A DNA stretch of 64,000 bases from Sphingobacteriaceae bacterium. GTDB lineage: Bacteria > Bacteroidota > Bacteroidia > Sphingobacteriales > Sphingobacteriaceae. The stretch is taken from the NCBI GenBank assembly GCA_029266635.1, contig JAQSWM010000005.1:310001-374000 (forward strand), written 5' to 3'. The notes under the pieces are model-generated. The model saw only the letters and a list, made by a program, of their open reading frames with translations, was not told the origin of the DNA and searched no databases. Shown piece by piece: positions 8,881 to 18,309 of the stretch. Made by a program: the position numbers and the translations under genes. Each line of letters begins with the position of its first letter. Positions within the stretch are counted from its first letter, which is position 1.

Positions 8881-11001
8881 ATGAAATTAATTTATTATTT
8901 ATCCATAGTAGCTATGGCAACAGTTTCCGGTTCGGCTATTGGCCAGGTGACTAAATCATCGTGGAACAGTTCTAACCCGTTCTATCAAACCAGCACACTG
9001 CACATGCATGCGCCGGCTTTCGACAAGATTAAAAACGGCGATTTTAAACCAGCGATGGAAGAGGGCATCCGCCAGCAGCAGCGGGAGATCACGGCTATCG
9101 TGAACAATCCCGCTGCTCCAACCTTTGAAAATACCTTGGTTGCGATGGAAAAAAGCGGACAATTGCTTGATCGGGTCGAATCAGTTTTGAATGTTTTGAC
9201 AGGTGCCTACACCAATGCTGAATTGCAGAAAGTAGAAGAGGATATGTCGCCCGCACTGGCGGCAAACAGCGATGCCATTTATCTTAACTCAAAGCTGTTC
9301 AAACGAGTCGAGGCAGTTTACAACAATCGCAATAAGCTGAAAGACGCTGAATCTAAACGCTTAGCTGAGTACTACTACGAGAACTTTGTACGGGCAGGTG
9401 CCAAGCTTTCTGAAGCCAACAAGGTTGTCATGAAAAAGCTGAATGCTGAAGAGGCTACGCTTCGGACCAAATTTGGCAGCCAGTTGTTAGCAGCTAATAA
9501 AGCAGGTGCAGTGGTTCTGAACGATAAATCAGAATTAGCGGGATTAAGCGAAGCTGCTATCGCCGCTGCGGCACAGAACGCGAAAGCCGCTGGCATGGAC
9601 GGCAAGTACCTGATTACTTTGCAAAACACCACGCAGCAGCCGGAACTTGCTTCGCTGACAAACCGGGCAACACGGCAAAAGCTGTACGAAGCGTCAATCA
9701 ATCGCACCGAGAGAAATGATGCCAATGACACTCGGGCAACTATCTCCCGCCTGGCTCAAATCCGGGCTCAAAAAGCAAATTTGCTTGGCTTTAAAAATTA
9801 TGCTGCGTGGAAGTTGCAGAATCAAATGGCTAAAACTCCAGAGACAGTGGAGACGTTTTTAGGGAAGCTTACCCCGGCTGCCACGGCGAGAGCTAAGCAG
9901 GAAGCGGCCGAGATACAGGCAATGATCGATCAGCAGAATGGGGGCTTTAAGCTGCAGCCATGGGACTGGAATTTTTACTCTGAGCAGGTTCGCAAAGCTA
10001 AATATGCCATTGATGAAAGTCAGATCAAACCCTATTTGGAAATTAATACAGTTTTGGAGAAGGGCGTTTTTTATGCCGCCAATCTGCTTTATGGATTGAC
10101 TTTTAAAGAACGCAAAGACTTGCCGGTTTATCAGGAAGATGTGCGGGTTTTTGATGTGTTCGATAAGGATGGAAAGCAGCTTGCTTTGTTCTATGCAGAC
10201 TATTTTAAACGCGATAACAAGCGTGGCGGTGCATGGATGAGCAATATGGTGGGTCAGTCAAAACTGCTCGGCACTAAGCCTGTGATCTACAACGTGTGTA
10301 ATTTCACTAAGCCAGCGCCTGGCCAGCCTGCGCTGATCAGCTCATCTGATATGACGACTATGTTCCATGAGTTTGGTCATGCGCTGCATGGCATGTTCGC
10401 AAGCCAGCAGTACCCAAGCCTCTCAGGAACTGCAACAGCCCGCGATTTTGTGGAGTTCCCATCGCAGTTTAACGAGCATTGGGCAATGGATCCGAAGGTG
10501 CTGAATAACTACGCAAAACATTATAAAACCGGTGAGCCCATGCCGCAGGAGTTGATAGACAAAATCAAAAAAGCATCCACATTCAATGAAGGTTATGCCT
10601 TTACAGAAGTGCTGGCTGCTCATAATCTCGACTTGCAGTGGCATAGCCTTCCGGCAAATGCGCCGCTCCAGGATGTAGACAAATTCGAAGCTGATGCGCT
10701 ACACAAAACCGGGCTCGACCTGCCACAAGTTCCACCACGATACCGCTCTTCTTACTTCAACCACATATGGAACAGCGGATACTCGGCTGGCTACTATGCA
10801 TATTCGTGGACAGAGATGCTTGCGCACGATGCATATGCCTGGTTCGAGGAACATGGTGGGCTTACACGTGAAAATGGCCAACGCTTCCGCGATATGATCT
10901 TGTCGCGAGGCAATACTATTGAGCTTGGAAAAATGTATCGCGATTTCAGAGGGCATGATCCGGAGATCAGGCCTTTGCTGAAGGCAAGAGGATTAGAATA
11001 A
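8881..11001 (+). CDS. dcp: Peptidyl-dipeptidase Dcp-type M3 metallopeptidase
   Basis: A 706-residue M3 family peptidase with a signal peptide (MKLIYYLSIVAMATVSGSAIGQ), so it is probably periplasmic. The zinc site HEFGH is at residues 496-500, followed by ALHGMF, and the downstream Glu ligand region (FVEFPSQFNEHW) and substrate-binding C-terminal part (SSYFNHIWNSGYSAGYYAY) are present. Enzymes of this family remove C-terminal dipeptides. A terminator follows the stop. Dcp is preferred over oligopeptidase A because of length, leader and the C-terminal motif. Confidence 0.93.
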   Translation: MKLIYYLSIVAMATVSGSAIGQVTKSSWNSSNPFYQTSTLHMHAPAFDKIKNGDFKPAMEEGIRQQQREITAIVNNPAAPTFENTLVAMEKSGQLLDRVESVLNVLTGAYTNAELQKVEEDMSPALAANSDAIYLNSKLFKRVEAVYNNRNKLKDAESKRLAEYYYENFVRAGAKLSEANKVVMKKLNAEEATLRTKFGSQLLAANKAGAVVLNDKSELAGLSEAAIAAAAQNAKAAGMDGKYLITLQNTTQQPELASLTNRATRQKLYEASINRTERNDANDTRATISRLAQIRAQKANLLGFKNYAAWKLQNQMAKTPETVETFLGKLTPAATARAKQEAAEIQAMIDQQNGGFKLQPWDWNFYSEQVRKAKYAIDESQIKPYLEINTVLEKGVFYAANLLYGLTFKERKDLPVYQEDVRVFDVFDKDGKQLALFYADYFKRDNKRGGAWMSNMVGQSKLLGTKPVIYNVCNFTKPAPGQPALISSSDMTTMFHEFGHALHGMFASQQYPSLSGTATARDFVEFPSQFNEHWAMDPKVLNNYAKHYKTGEPMPQELIDKIKKASTFNEGYAFTEVLAAHNLDLQWHSLPANAPLQDVDKFEADALHKTGLDLPQVPPRYRSSYFNHIWNSGYSAGYYAYSWTEMLAHDAYAWFEEHGGLTRENGQRFRDMILSRGNTIELGKMYRDFRGHDPEIRPLLKARGLE

Positions 11002-11023
11002 AGGTAAATTTGAATTTTACAGT

Positions 11024-11052
11024 GAAGCCGGATCAGTGCCGGCTTCTTCTTT
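11024..11052 (+). terminator. Intrinsic terminator after dcp
   Basis: A GAAGCCGG/CCGGCTTC stem with a seven-base loop is followed by TTCTTT, starting 23 nt after the peptidase stop codon. Confidence 0.75.
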
Positions 11053-11159
11053 AAGCTATGCAATTAGCTTGAAGATCGCGGAACGTAAATTAAGAAATCT
11101 ACGTAACAGCATAGCACATCTATAATTCGATGCCTTTTATCAAAAAGTCCATTACAGAG

Positions 11160-11192
11160 TTTGCACTTGTGAAGTGTGTTTGCCTATCTTAA
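11160..11192 (+). promoter_or_regulatory. Promoter of the 52-aa micro-protein
   Basis: TTTG at 11160-11163 and TATCTTAA at 11185-11192 are separated by 21 nt and resemble the Bacteroidota consensus. The box is about 85 nt upstream of the ATG of the micro-protein gene. Confidence 0.5.
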
Positions 11193-11276
11193 CACATTAA
11201 TTAAACCTCACGAACAGAATTCAGTCTACAGATTACAAAAGTGCATACCACATTGCAATCTCTAATTACACAGTGT

Positions 11277-11435
11277 ATGAAGCCAACATTACCAAAAAAC
11301 TCTCTTCAACTTAGACACAACTTATATCACAATTTGCATTCAGCATCGCAAGGAATCCGCTATGGATTGCATATTGTGAATATTTTTGGCGGCTTTATTA
11401 TTTTCCTTTGGAAGGTACTAACCTTTAAGGCATAA
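11277..11435 (+). CDS. 52-aa basic micro-protein, paralogue of the 49-aa protein
   Basis: The ATG at 11277 gives MKPTLPKNSLQLRHNLYH as a basic N-terminus and a hydrophobic C-terminal helix ending FLWKVLTFKA. It shares length, charge pattern, the G-x-x-LHI segment and the ending with the product at 7947-8096. It has its own promoter and is followed by a convergent terminator. The function is unknown; a small membrane-associated protein is likely. Confidence 0.6.
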   Translation: MKPTLPKNSLQLRHNLYHNLHSASQGIRYGLHIVNIFGGFIIFLWKVLTFKA

Positions 11436-11460
11436 AAAAGCCCCTGCAAAGCAGAGGCTG
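11434..11460 (-). terminator. Intrinsic terminator between convergent genes
   Basis: On the minus strand the stem AGCCTCTGC..GCAGGGGCT is followed by TTTTTT. It serves the coiled-coil protein gene at 11478-12404. Confidence 0.8.
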
Positions 11461-11477
11461 AATTAGTGTAAAGGCTT

Positions 11478-12404
11478 TTATCGTAACCCGATGCTGGTTT
11501 TCCCCATGGTATATCCATCTGCATACAGTACAACCGTATAAGTACCTTTCTGGAATTTGTTAGGGTTTGCCCATTCAATGTTGTACACCTTGCTGTCATT
11601 TGAAAAATCGATCGATGTTTTGTATGAATACTGAAGATCTTCGCCATCAGCGTTAAACATCGCGTTGTTATCGGAAGTTACCAGGTTCCCGCTCGGGTCT
11701 ATCACCCGAACATAAATGTCATGCATTCCTTTTTGAGCAACTGGGTTGTCCGCGATGTTAAAGCTGATACGTAGTTTTTCTGCCGTGCTCGCACGGGTAA
11801 CGTCCGTTTCTTTTCCGCTATTCCTCACACGCAAAGGGGTGATCCCAATAGTGCCAACTTTTAATGCTGAAGCTATTTTAACTTTAGAATTCAGTTCTGT
11901 ATTCTGGCTTTCGAGTTGGCTTGCCTTCGCTGTGACGTCACTGACGGTGCTCTTCAAGCTGTCACGCTCAAGCGTAAGGGATGCATTTTTCTTCTGCAAC
12001 ACCTCAATGTCGTCGGTGTATTTGGTAACGAAGTACCGAAGTTGTTTGATGTCTTCCTGTGCTCTGGCAAGCTGGCCTTGTGTAAGTTTTCCGGCTTTCA
12101 GCTGCACGCGAAGTTCTTCTATCTTTTTGCGAGCCAGTTCCTGATCACTTTTCATGGCGGCAGTGAGCTGGATATTTGAAGCATTTGATTTATCGAGCTC
12201 TGCCTCGATTTTATCAATCTCAGTTTCCATGCTGCTCTTTTGGTCAACCATGGAATCGCTAAGAGATACGATGCGTTCATTGGCACTTTTATCCTTGAAA
12301 AACAAGTAGGCGTTGGTGCCAAGCAGTGCCAGAATTACAACTATAAGGAAGTATATTTTATTGGAATCTTTTTTCCTGGCTGTAGTGTTGGGGTTGGGTT
12401 CCAT
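11478..12404 (-). CDS. Single-pass membrane protein with long coiled coil
   Basis: A 308-residue protein with an N-terminal cytoplasmic tail of about 17 residues, one membrane helix (about 17-36, YFLIVVILALLGTNAYLFF), a coiled coil of about 130 residues (heptad-rich, AELDKSNASNIQLTAAMK and onwards), and a C-terminal beta-rich domain of about 120 residues (FNIADNPVAQKGMHDIYVRV ... TYTVVLYADGYTMG). The layout suggests a periplasmic structural or cell-envelope protein. I do not recognise a named family. Confidence 0.8.
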   Translation of the reverse strand: MEPNPNTTARKKDSNKIYFLIVVILALLGTNAYLFFKDKSANERIVSLSDSMVDQKSSMETEIDKIEAELDKSNASNIQLTAAMKSDQELARKKIEELRVQLKAGKLTQGQLARAQEDIKQLRYFVTKYTDDIEVLQKKNASLTLERDSLKSTVSDVTAKASQLESQNTELNSKVKIASALKVGTIGITPLRVRNSGKETDVTRASTAEKLRISFNIADNPVAQKGMHDIYVRVIDPSGNLVTSDNNAMFNADGEDLQYSYKTSIDFSNDSKVYNIEWANPNKFQKGTYTVVLYADGYTMGKTSIGLR

Positions 12405-12603
12405 GGTTCTGAGCGCTAATATTCGACAATTCTAAAAACTTTAGAGGTATCTTCCTATCGTTTGTAAACAAATATAAAACATTCTGTTTGCTGCCTGCTT
12501 ATACCAACGCAATAATTGAAACGCAAGTATTCACGCTGAGGCAGCCGGCTATTTGTAAAAATCCTGCGAGCCTTACAAGCAATGTTTATCTTTGGCGTTG
12601 AGG

Positions 12604-14199
12604 ATGAAAAACACTGCCATGTTAAAAACCGCCTACACTCTGGTATTTATTCTGATGATTTTGGTGCTGTCTCCAGGGCACGTATGTTGTCAAACACCGG
12701 CATCAGCTCCCATCATTTCAACAGAGCATGTGGCAGACCTGACACATAAGCGTGAGTTTAGAGGCGTATGGGTTGCCACGGTAGCTAATATTGACTGGCC
12801 ATTGAAACCGGGCTTGTCCACAGAAGTGCAAAAGGCACAATTGATCAAGCTTCTCGACGAACATCAGAAGACGGGCATCAATGCCATTATGTTCCAAATT
12901 CGCCCTGTTACTGATGCCTATTACTCCAGAGGCCAGGAATTATGGAGCCGTTACTTGACTGGCAAGCAGGGCCTGGCGCCCGATCCTTTTTATGATCCTC
13001 TTGATTTTGCCATCGCCGAAGCTCATAAGCGTGGCATGGAACTTCACGCCTGGTTTAATCCATATCGGGCAACCATGAACGCAAATGAGGCCAACACCAG
13101 CCCTAAGCATATTACCCGCACACATCCAAGCTGGTTTTTCACTTATGGTGGGATGAAGGTATTCAATCCGGGCATACCAGAAGTAAGGAAGTATATAGTT
13201 GGCGTTATCATGAATGTGGTGCGCAACTACGACATAGACGGCGTCCACTTCGACGATTATTTCTATCCTTATAAAATTGAGGGGATCAACATTCCTGATG
13301 AGTCAACCTATAGATTGTACGGGGCGGGATATTCGAATATCAAGGATTGGCGCAGGCAGAATGTAGACACGCTAATCCATACTTTGTCTGACAGTATTCA
13401 CGCTGCCAAGTATTTCATGAAGTTCGGCATCAGTCCTTTCGGGATTTGGAAAAACATCAAGCAAGATCCCGAAGGCTCTAAAACTGATGGCGGATCATCC
13501 TACCTTGAACTTTATGCCGACTCACGCAAGTGGGTGCAAAAAGGCTGGATAGATTATGTGAATCCACAGATTTACTGGCCATTTCAGCACCGGCTTGCAC
13601 CGTTTGAGAACCTGCTGGAATGGTGGGGCAATAATGCATATGAACGGCACTTGTACATCGGCCAGGCGGTTTACCGGGCTGCGGAGAACAGCCAGGGGTT
13701 CCGGGAACGCAACCAAATACCTCGACAGGTGCGGGCATTGCGGGAAAATCCGAATGTACAGGGAAGCGTATATTTTAGTTCGAAGTCACTTACCGATAAT
13801 CTCGGTGGCGTTCAGGACTCTTTGAGATACGATTTGTATAAAAACAAAGCTTTGCCACCCCAAATGCCATGGCTTGACGCTATTCCTCCACATCAGCCAG
13901 CCAGCCTTTCTGCCAGGGTGAATGCATCTAAGAAGGTAGTACTCACCTGGGCACTTCCAACTGCAGCAACGGACGGGGAGCGGGCTTACGGGTACGTAGT
14001 TTACAGGTTTAACGAAGGCGAAGAGGTGAACGTGAATAATTCGCAAAATATTCTGAAAATACTCTTCGACGGAAAAGAAACCACGTTTACAGATGAGTCT
14101 GTGCGGCCGGGAGTTCGTTATACCTATGCGGTAACGGCCATCGATCGGTTAAAAAATGAAAGTTTGAAATCGCCGCTGGCGGTTATAGAAATAAAGTAA
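12604..14199 (+). CDS. Secreted GHL10/DUF187 family glycoside hydrolase-like protein
   Basis: About 531 residues from the ATG at 12604. The frame opens further upstream at a TTG that lies inside a TATCTTTG -7 box (12587-12594), so the ATG is preferred. A signal peptide is followed by the GHL10 barrel: FRGVWVATVANIDWP, FQIRPVTDAYY, HAWFNPYRA, DGVHFDDYFYPY, FGISPFGIW and DYVNPQIYWPF are all present. A fibronectin-III-like C-terminal domain (about 430-531) ends the protein. Family members are linked to peptidoglycan or polysaccharide hydrolysis. The substrate cannot be told here. Confidence 0.9.
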   Translation: MKNTAMLKTAYTLVFILMILVLSPGHVCCQTPASAPIISTEHVADLTHKREFRGVWVATVANIDWPLKPGLSTEVQKAQLIKLLDEHQKTGINAIMFQIRPVTDAYYSRGQELWSRYLTGKQGLAPDPFYDPLDFAIAEAHKRGMELHAWFNPYRATMNANEANTSPKHITRTHPSWFFTYGGMKVFNPGIPEVRKYIVGVIMNVVRNYDIDGVHFDDYFYPYKIEGINIPDESTYRLYGAGYSNIKDWRRQNVDTLIHTLSDSIHAAKYFMKFGISPFGIWKNIKQDPEGSKTDGGSSYLELYADSRKWVQKGWIDYVNPQIYWPFQHRLAPFENLLEWWGNNAYERHLYIGQAVYRAAENSQGFRERNQIPRQVRALRENPNVQGSVYFSSKSLTDNLGGVQDSLRYDLYKNKALPPQMPWLDAIPPHQPASLSARVNASKKVVLTWALPTAATDGERAYGYVVYRFNEGEEVNVNNSQNILKILFDGKETTFTDESVRPGVRYTYAVTAIDRLKNESLKSPLAVIEIK

Positions 14200-14213
14200 T
14201 TGTATATTTTGGC

Positions 14214-14960
14214 TTAACTATTCATTACAGCTCCGCCATTAATGTCAATTACCTGTCCTGTTATTGATTTTTGTCTAAGAAGATAAGAGATCAATTCGGA
14301 GATTTCTTCAGGCTGGCTCATTTTGCGAAGAGGCACGCTTTGCATCGCGATGTCGTAAAATTCATCTTTGGTAATCCCGATGCCATCGGCGATTCCCTGC
14401 AAACCTTCCTGCGACATTTCGGTGTCTACCCAACCCGGGCAAACGGCATTGACCAGGATATTTTCCGGAGCAAATTGTACAGCCCACGAACGCATAAGCC
14501 CAAGCAACCCGGCTTTGCTCGCACAATACGCTGAATAATTAGCCACTCCTAAACGTGCGAGCACTGATGATGTCATCACGACTTGCTTAAACGGAGCTGT
14601 CGACGAGCGTAGATTCGGCAGAAAAGCATTCACAAAGTTATAAGTACCTGTTAGATTAGTAGAAATGATGTCATTCCACCTGTCATTGTCGCCCCAGTAA
14701 TTCTCTCCGCCAATTCCGGCATTGGCAATCAGCCCGTCAACAGGCAATCCGGTGAGAGCATTGGCAGCAGTTTCCAGATTTTCGGCAGAACGGATATCGG
14801 CAGCCAGGACAATGTGATTGCCTTCGATTTCAGAGACAGCTGTTTTGAGTTTAGCCTCATCGCGGCCAATCAAGATGCATTGCGCTCCTTCTGTTGCAAG
14901 TTGCTTTACGATGGCTTTCCCGATTCCGCTGCCAGCCCCGCTTACGATATAGGTTTTCAT
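14214..14960 (-). CDS. Short-chain dehydrogenase/reductase
   Basis: A 248-residue classical SDR. The dinucleotide-binding GAGSGIG is near residue 8, NAG follows (LIANAGIG), and the catalytic Ser (MTSSV) and YSAYCASKAG (Tyr and Lys) are intact. It ends with the usual VIDINGG. The substrate is not predictable. Its neighbours do not form an obvious pathway. Confidence 0.92.
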   Translation of the reverse strand: MKTYIVSGAGSGIGKAIVKQLATEGAQCILIGRDEAKLKTAVSEIEGNHIVLAADIRSAENLETAANALTGLPVDGLIANAGIGGENYWGDNDRWNDIISTNLTGTYNFVNAFLPNLRSSTAPFKQVVMTSSVLARLGVANYSAYCASKAGLLGLMRSWAVQFAPENILVNAVCPGWVDTEMSQEGLQGIADGIGITKDEFYDIAMQSVPLRKMSQPEEISELISYLLRQKSITGQVIDINGGAVMNS

Positions 14961-14999
14961 AAATTGTTAAAGAAACGGTTGCCTATTTTGTTTGTTCGA

Positions 15000-16187
15000 T
15001 TACCACACCCGGCAAAGCAAGCCTTTCAAATATTCTCCTTCCGGGAAGGACGCCCGCACCGGATGATCTTTTCCTTGTGAAAACTGCTGAATAAATTGAA
15101 CTTCTTTGCCTGCATCCAGCGCAGCCCAGGCAAGAATTTGCTTGAACAATGCAATGTCTACAGCTCCCGAACACGAGTATGTCGCCAACAATCCACCATC
15201 ATTCAATAAGCCCATAGCAAGCCTGTTCAGGTCTTTGTATGCACGCGATGCTTTGTCTAAAGCCGAACGGGAAGGGGCGTACTTCGGTGGATCCAATACT
15301 ATAATGTCGAACTTCTCGCCGTCTTCACGAAACTTGCGCAATTGTTTATTTACATCAGATTGTATGGCACTGTGAGCGGAAGAGTCTAGCTTGTTGAGGC
15401 TGATGTTCTGATTAAGTGTTTCGAGCGCCAGGGCAGAACTGTCGAGGCTTATTGCTTCGGTTGCGCCGATTTTAAGGGCATTGAGCGTGAAGCCACCAGA
15501 GTAGCAAAAGCAGTCCAGGATCTTTTTCCCTTTTGCATGTTCTGCAACAATGCGGCGGTTGTCCCGCTGATCACAGTAAAAGCCAGATTTCTGCCCTTCG
15601 GCGATGTTGACGTTGTAAAGAATGCCGTTTTCTTTCACGGTTACAAATTCAGGCGGGTCAATGCCAAGCAGTTTTCCGAAAGAGGGCTGCAGGCCTTCGT
15701 GTGCCCGGGCTGAGGCATCGCTACGATCAAATATCCCGGCAGGTTTTAAGATGCTGTTCATTTCGTCCAACAAAATGTCTTTCACCTTCTCAATTCCCGC
15801 TGATAAAATTTGTACAGAAACGAAGTCGGCGTATTTATCAGCAATCAGGCCCGGAAGATAATCGGCTTCGCTGAAGATCAAACGGCAGGTGTCAGTCTCG
15901 CCTGAAGCAAGTAGTTCCCGGCGTGCTGCAAGAGATTTGCGCACTCGGTTCCGCCACCATTCTTCAGTTATTTCAACCTCCGGCATCCACTCAAGCAAGC
16001 GCACGGCTACCCGCGACTGCCCGTTAAAAAAGCCATATGCGAGAAAATCTCCATTAAAGTCGGTCACCTGAACGATATCGCCATTAGCTGGTTTTCCTTT
16101 AATCTGCTCAACAGCTCCTGAGAATACCCACGGATGCAACTGCCGTACCGCTTTGTCTTTGCCTTTCTTTAGTTTAACCGAATACAT
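15000..16187 (-). CDS. rlmI: Class I rRNA (cytosine-C5) methyltransferase, RlmI family
   Basis: A 395-residue protein with an N-terminal PUA domain (HPWVFSGAVEQIKG, about residues 18-90) and a C-terminal Rossmann methyltransferase with DCFCYSGGFTLNALKIGA (motif I), VLDPPKYAPSRSAL (motif IV) and ATYSCSG. This order and length match the RlmI/YccW family, which methylates a cytosine in 23S rRNA. Family assignment is firm; the exact target base is inferred from the family. Confidence 0.88.
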   Translation of the reverse strand: MYSVKLKKGKDKAVRQLHPWVFSGAVEQIKGKPANGDIVQVTDFNGDFLAYGFFNGQSRVAVRLLEWMPEVEITEEWWRNRVRKSLAARRELLASGETDTCRLIFSEADYLPGLIADKYADFVSVQILSAGIEKVKDILLDEMNSILKPAGIFDRSDASARAHEGLQPSFGKLLGIDPPEFVTVKENGILYNVNIAEGQKSGFYCDQRDNRRIVAEHAKGKKILDCFCYSGGFTLNALKIGATEAISLDSSALALETLNQNISLNKLDSSAHSAIQSDVNKQLRKFREDGEKFDIIVLDPPKYAPSRSALDKASRAYKDLNRLAMGLLNDGGLLATYSCSGAVDIALFKQILAWAALDAGKEVQFIQQFSQGKDHPVRASFPEGEYLKGLLCRVW

Positions 16188-16230
16188 GAGGCAAAGGTAC
16201 TCTTTGGCAATAACAACATATATTTGGTGT

Positions 16231-16395
16231 ATGAGAAAAAATCCCGCCCTTTTGTTGCTGCCCGTGTTTGTGTTGGGTTATGTGCTCTGTAAATTTTATT
16301 TCAAGGTAGCTGGAGGGTTGCAAATTATGCTTTTGGGAGCTATAGCGATGTGCGTGATATTTGCGGTGGGAAGTTACTTTCAAAAGAGAAGGTGA
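16231..16395 (+). CDS. Small membrane protein
   Basis: A 54-residue protein from ATG 16231, with one or two hydrophobic segments (ALLLLPVFVLGYVLCKFYF and IMLLGAIAMCVIFAVGSYF) and a basic tail. A perfect TATATTTG box at 16219-16226 ends just 4 nt before the ATG, which excludes longer starts and suggests a near-leaderless mRNA. It runs directly into the lipoprotein gene. Confidence 0.6.
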   Translation: MRKNPALLLLPVFVLGYVLCKFYFKVAGGLQIMLLGAIAMCVIFAVGSYFQKRR

Positions 16396-16398
16396 GTG

Positions 16399-16809
16399 AT
16401 GAGATATTTCGCAGTCGTTATTCTGCTGTTGTTATCAGGGTGCAGCAAAAAGGAGAGTTCTGTCACCGCCTCTGAACTGATAGCGGTTTTTGACGCAGCT
16501 GAGAATGGCAGTGACTATCAAACGCTGCTTACGGATATGGGCTATAAGCCTTTGAAAAGTAAAAGCGTTCAAAATTTTTATAAGCCGTCCGAATCCTATT
16601 CCGATGGTGGAACTGTTGTGACGCTGTACAAAGAAGGAGGTCGATCGGGAACATTGAGTATCAGGACAGAATCATTAGAAACGTATAAAAGAGTGTTGAA
16701 GCAGCTCATGCATTTTAAAAAATCCCTTCGGCTATCCACAGACGAACGCAGATATTTGCTTCAACATTTCTACTCGATTAGCATATCAAATAAACACCGC
16801 GTGTATTAG
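16399..16809 (+). CDS. Small lipoprotein
   Basis: About 136 residues with a lipoprotein signal peptide and lipobox (VVILLLLSGCSKKESS). The mature part contains AFDAAENGSDYQTLLTDMGY-like text with no known motif. The GTG at 16396 is an alternative start but the ATG at 16399 is more likely. It is the last chromosomal gene before the island; its transcript would end at the hairpin inside the left 51-bp repeat. Confidence 0.72.
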   Translation: MRYFAVVILLLLSGCSKKESSVTASELIAVFDAAENGSDYQTLLTDMGYKPLKSKSVQNFYKPSESYSDGGTVVTLYKEGGRSGTLSIRTESLETYKRVLKQLMHFKKSLRLSTDERRYLLQHFYSISISNKHRVY

Positions 16810-16828
16810 ATTTATGGTTCGGAAAAAT

Positions 16829-16879
16829 GCTATAAAATAGAAAAACTCGGTGATGGGCACCGAGCTTTTCAAACTAACC
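16829..16879. repeat. Left 51-bp direct repeat (attachment site)
   Basis: These 51 bases are identical to 45968-46018. The repeat contains a CTCGGTG/CACCGAG hairpin (16846-16864) with A- and T-rich flanks, an intrinsic terminator. It marks the left boundary of the integrated element. Confidence 0.9.
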
Positions 16880-16989
16880 AATTATAAACCTAAATTAAAG
16901 GTGCTGTAGGGGAAGGAATCTCTAAAAGCGCCTTGGTTAGCTTGAAAGCCTCATTTCAACGATTCATTTTTCGAACTTGTGTTCCAAAA

Positions 16990-17009
16990 GTGAACCAAAA
17001 AGTGAACCA
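16990..17009. promoter_or_regulatory. Left candidate integrase arm-type sites
   Basis: Two GTGAACCA copies (16990-16997 and 17002-17009) are spaced 12 bp start to start. An identical pair with identical spacing lies inside the right end at 45858-45877. This arrangement is what arm-binding sites of tyrosine recombinases look like; binding is inferred. Confidence 0.55.
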
Positions 17010-17036
17010 ATCGCTGATTCACATTAATAAATAGGG

Positions 17037-17495
17037 TTATATCAACCCTTCATCTGCAAAACTATAATAACCCTCCCGGGATATTATAATATGTTCTATG
17101 ACATTTATATCTAACAATTTACCTCCTTCCTTCATCTTACTTGTTAAACTAATATCAGCATTACTAGGTTGTAAATTCCCACTTGGATGGTTATGCACTA
17201 AGATAACGCTACTTGCTACAGCTTTCAATGCAGCTGCAAAAACTAATTTCGGATCAACCACTGTATAGTTGATTCCTCCTGAACTAATTGGCACTATCCC
17301 TAAAACCCTACTAGCTCGGTTTAGAAGGATGATTTTGAATTCCTCTACAAACTCCAGCCGGTCTAAATCCCATCCACCCCGGACGATCTTAGATGCCTCT
17401 AATGAGCTAAGTACTTTGGGTCTGTTAGAAGGTTTGACTTTTGGTCTGTACGTTAGCTGCACCTCGGCAACCTCGTAAATTGATTGATTTTCCAT
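17037..17495 (-). CDS. RadC-like JAB domain protein
   Basis: A 152-residue protein with the JAB/MPN metal motif HNHPSGNLQPSNADISLT and a downstream VIEHIIISREGYYSF, matching the C-terminal domain of RadC. It lacks the N-terminal helix-hairpin-helix part of full RadC. Such short RadC-like proteins are common on Bacteroidota mobile elements, typically near one end. The family has predicted metallo-isopeptidase fold chemistry but its role in the element is not established. Confidence 0.88.
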   Translation of the reverse strand: MENQSIYEVAEVQLTYRPKVKPSNRPKVLSSLEASKIVRGGWDLDRLEFVEEFKIILLNRASRVLGIVPISSGGINYTVVDPKLVFAAALKAVASSVILVHNHPSGNLQPSNADISLTSKMKEGGKLLDINVIEHIIISREGYYSFADEGLI

Positions 17496-17648
17496 AATTG
17501 TTGATTGAATTAATTATGGTGCTCAAATCAACTTTGGGGTGAACTAAGCAAAGGAGGAACGGAATAAATGGACAAGAGCTAAGGCATAGTGCGGTTTATG
17601 CCGTAGTTCCTTTAAGCGTGTTCAACACACAAGTTTAAATTCGCTTGA

Positions 17649-18041
17649 ATGATTAATGATATGTATATATTTAAACCTATGGCATCTCTAGGTCAGTCTC
17701 AGGCTCGGTTAACTATGAAAGTCGTGATTTCTCTTCCTGTGCTATTAGTTCTTTACGTTACAATAGGCACCAGAATTGAACACGGGGATGTAAATGCGGG
17801 ATCAATGTATGGTTTGTGGATCTTACCAGGACTGATCGTCAGCATTGTTTCCAACGTTATTTGTGGTTTTGGAGAAAGATTCGTTGGTAGCAAGTACTCA
17901 CTTTCAGCATCTTTTTTTCACCTTCCCCTCGCCTGTGCAGCATTATTTTTCTCCCCAGGAGATTCTATGATGCTTTTCGGTACACTCGCTACTGTAGCTA
18001 CTATCAACGTGATTAATTATTTTGTCACTGAATCTAGGTGA
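17649..18041 (+). CDS. Putative multi-pass membrane protein
   Basis: A 130-residue frame with four hydrophobic segments (about 24-40, 57-75, 88-102, 106-124). There is no recognised motif. The start could also be the second or third Met. It stands alone on the plus strand, with the 51-bp palindrome copy 28 nt downstream. Confidence 0.5.
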   Translation: MINDMYIFKPMASLGQSQARLTMKVVISLPVLLVLYVTIGTRIEHGDVNAGSMYGLWILPGLIVSIVSNVICGFGERFVGSKYSLSASFFHLPLACAALFFSPGDSMMLFGTLATVATINVINYFVTESR

Positions 18042-18068
18042 CCGCGTGATGCTGCTCGAGTATTACTT

Positions 18069-18119
18069 GGGAGATTTTCTTAAGATTTTTTATTTATATA
18101 TGCCGTCAAAAAATTCTCC
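18069..18119 (+). repeat. Dispersed palindrome, copy 1
   Basis: GGGAGATTTT at the left and AAAAAATTCTCC at the right flank an AT-rich centre with TTTATATAT. It belongs to a four-copy family in the island (others at 21909, 36336 and 38439), and this copy is the most diverged. Confidence 0.65.
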
Positions 18120-18309
18120 GCAAAAAGCAATGCGTTTTAATCAACGCAGACGTAATCAGTTCACGCACTAGTTTTAACTACCTTATGGGAATAAGGGTGC
18201 AAAAGAAATGATATAAATGGATACTGGATGAGGTTGGGGGTTTTATGCTCAGCAGCTTTTGGACGCTTCAACAGCTTAAAGCTTTATTTTGTATAAATAA
18301 TTTATCATA

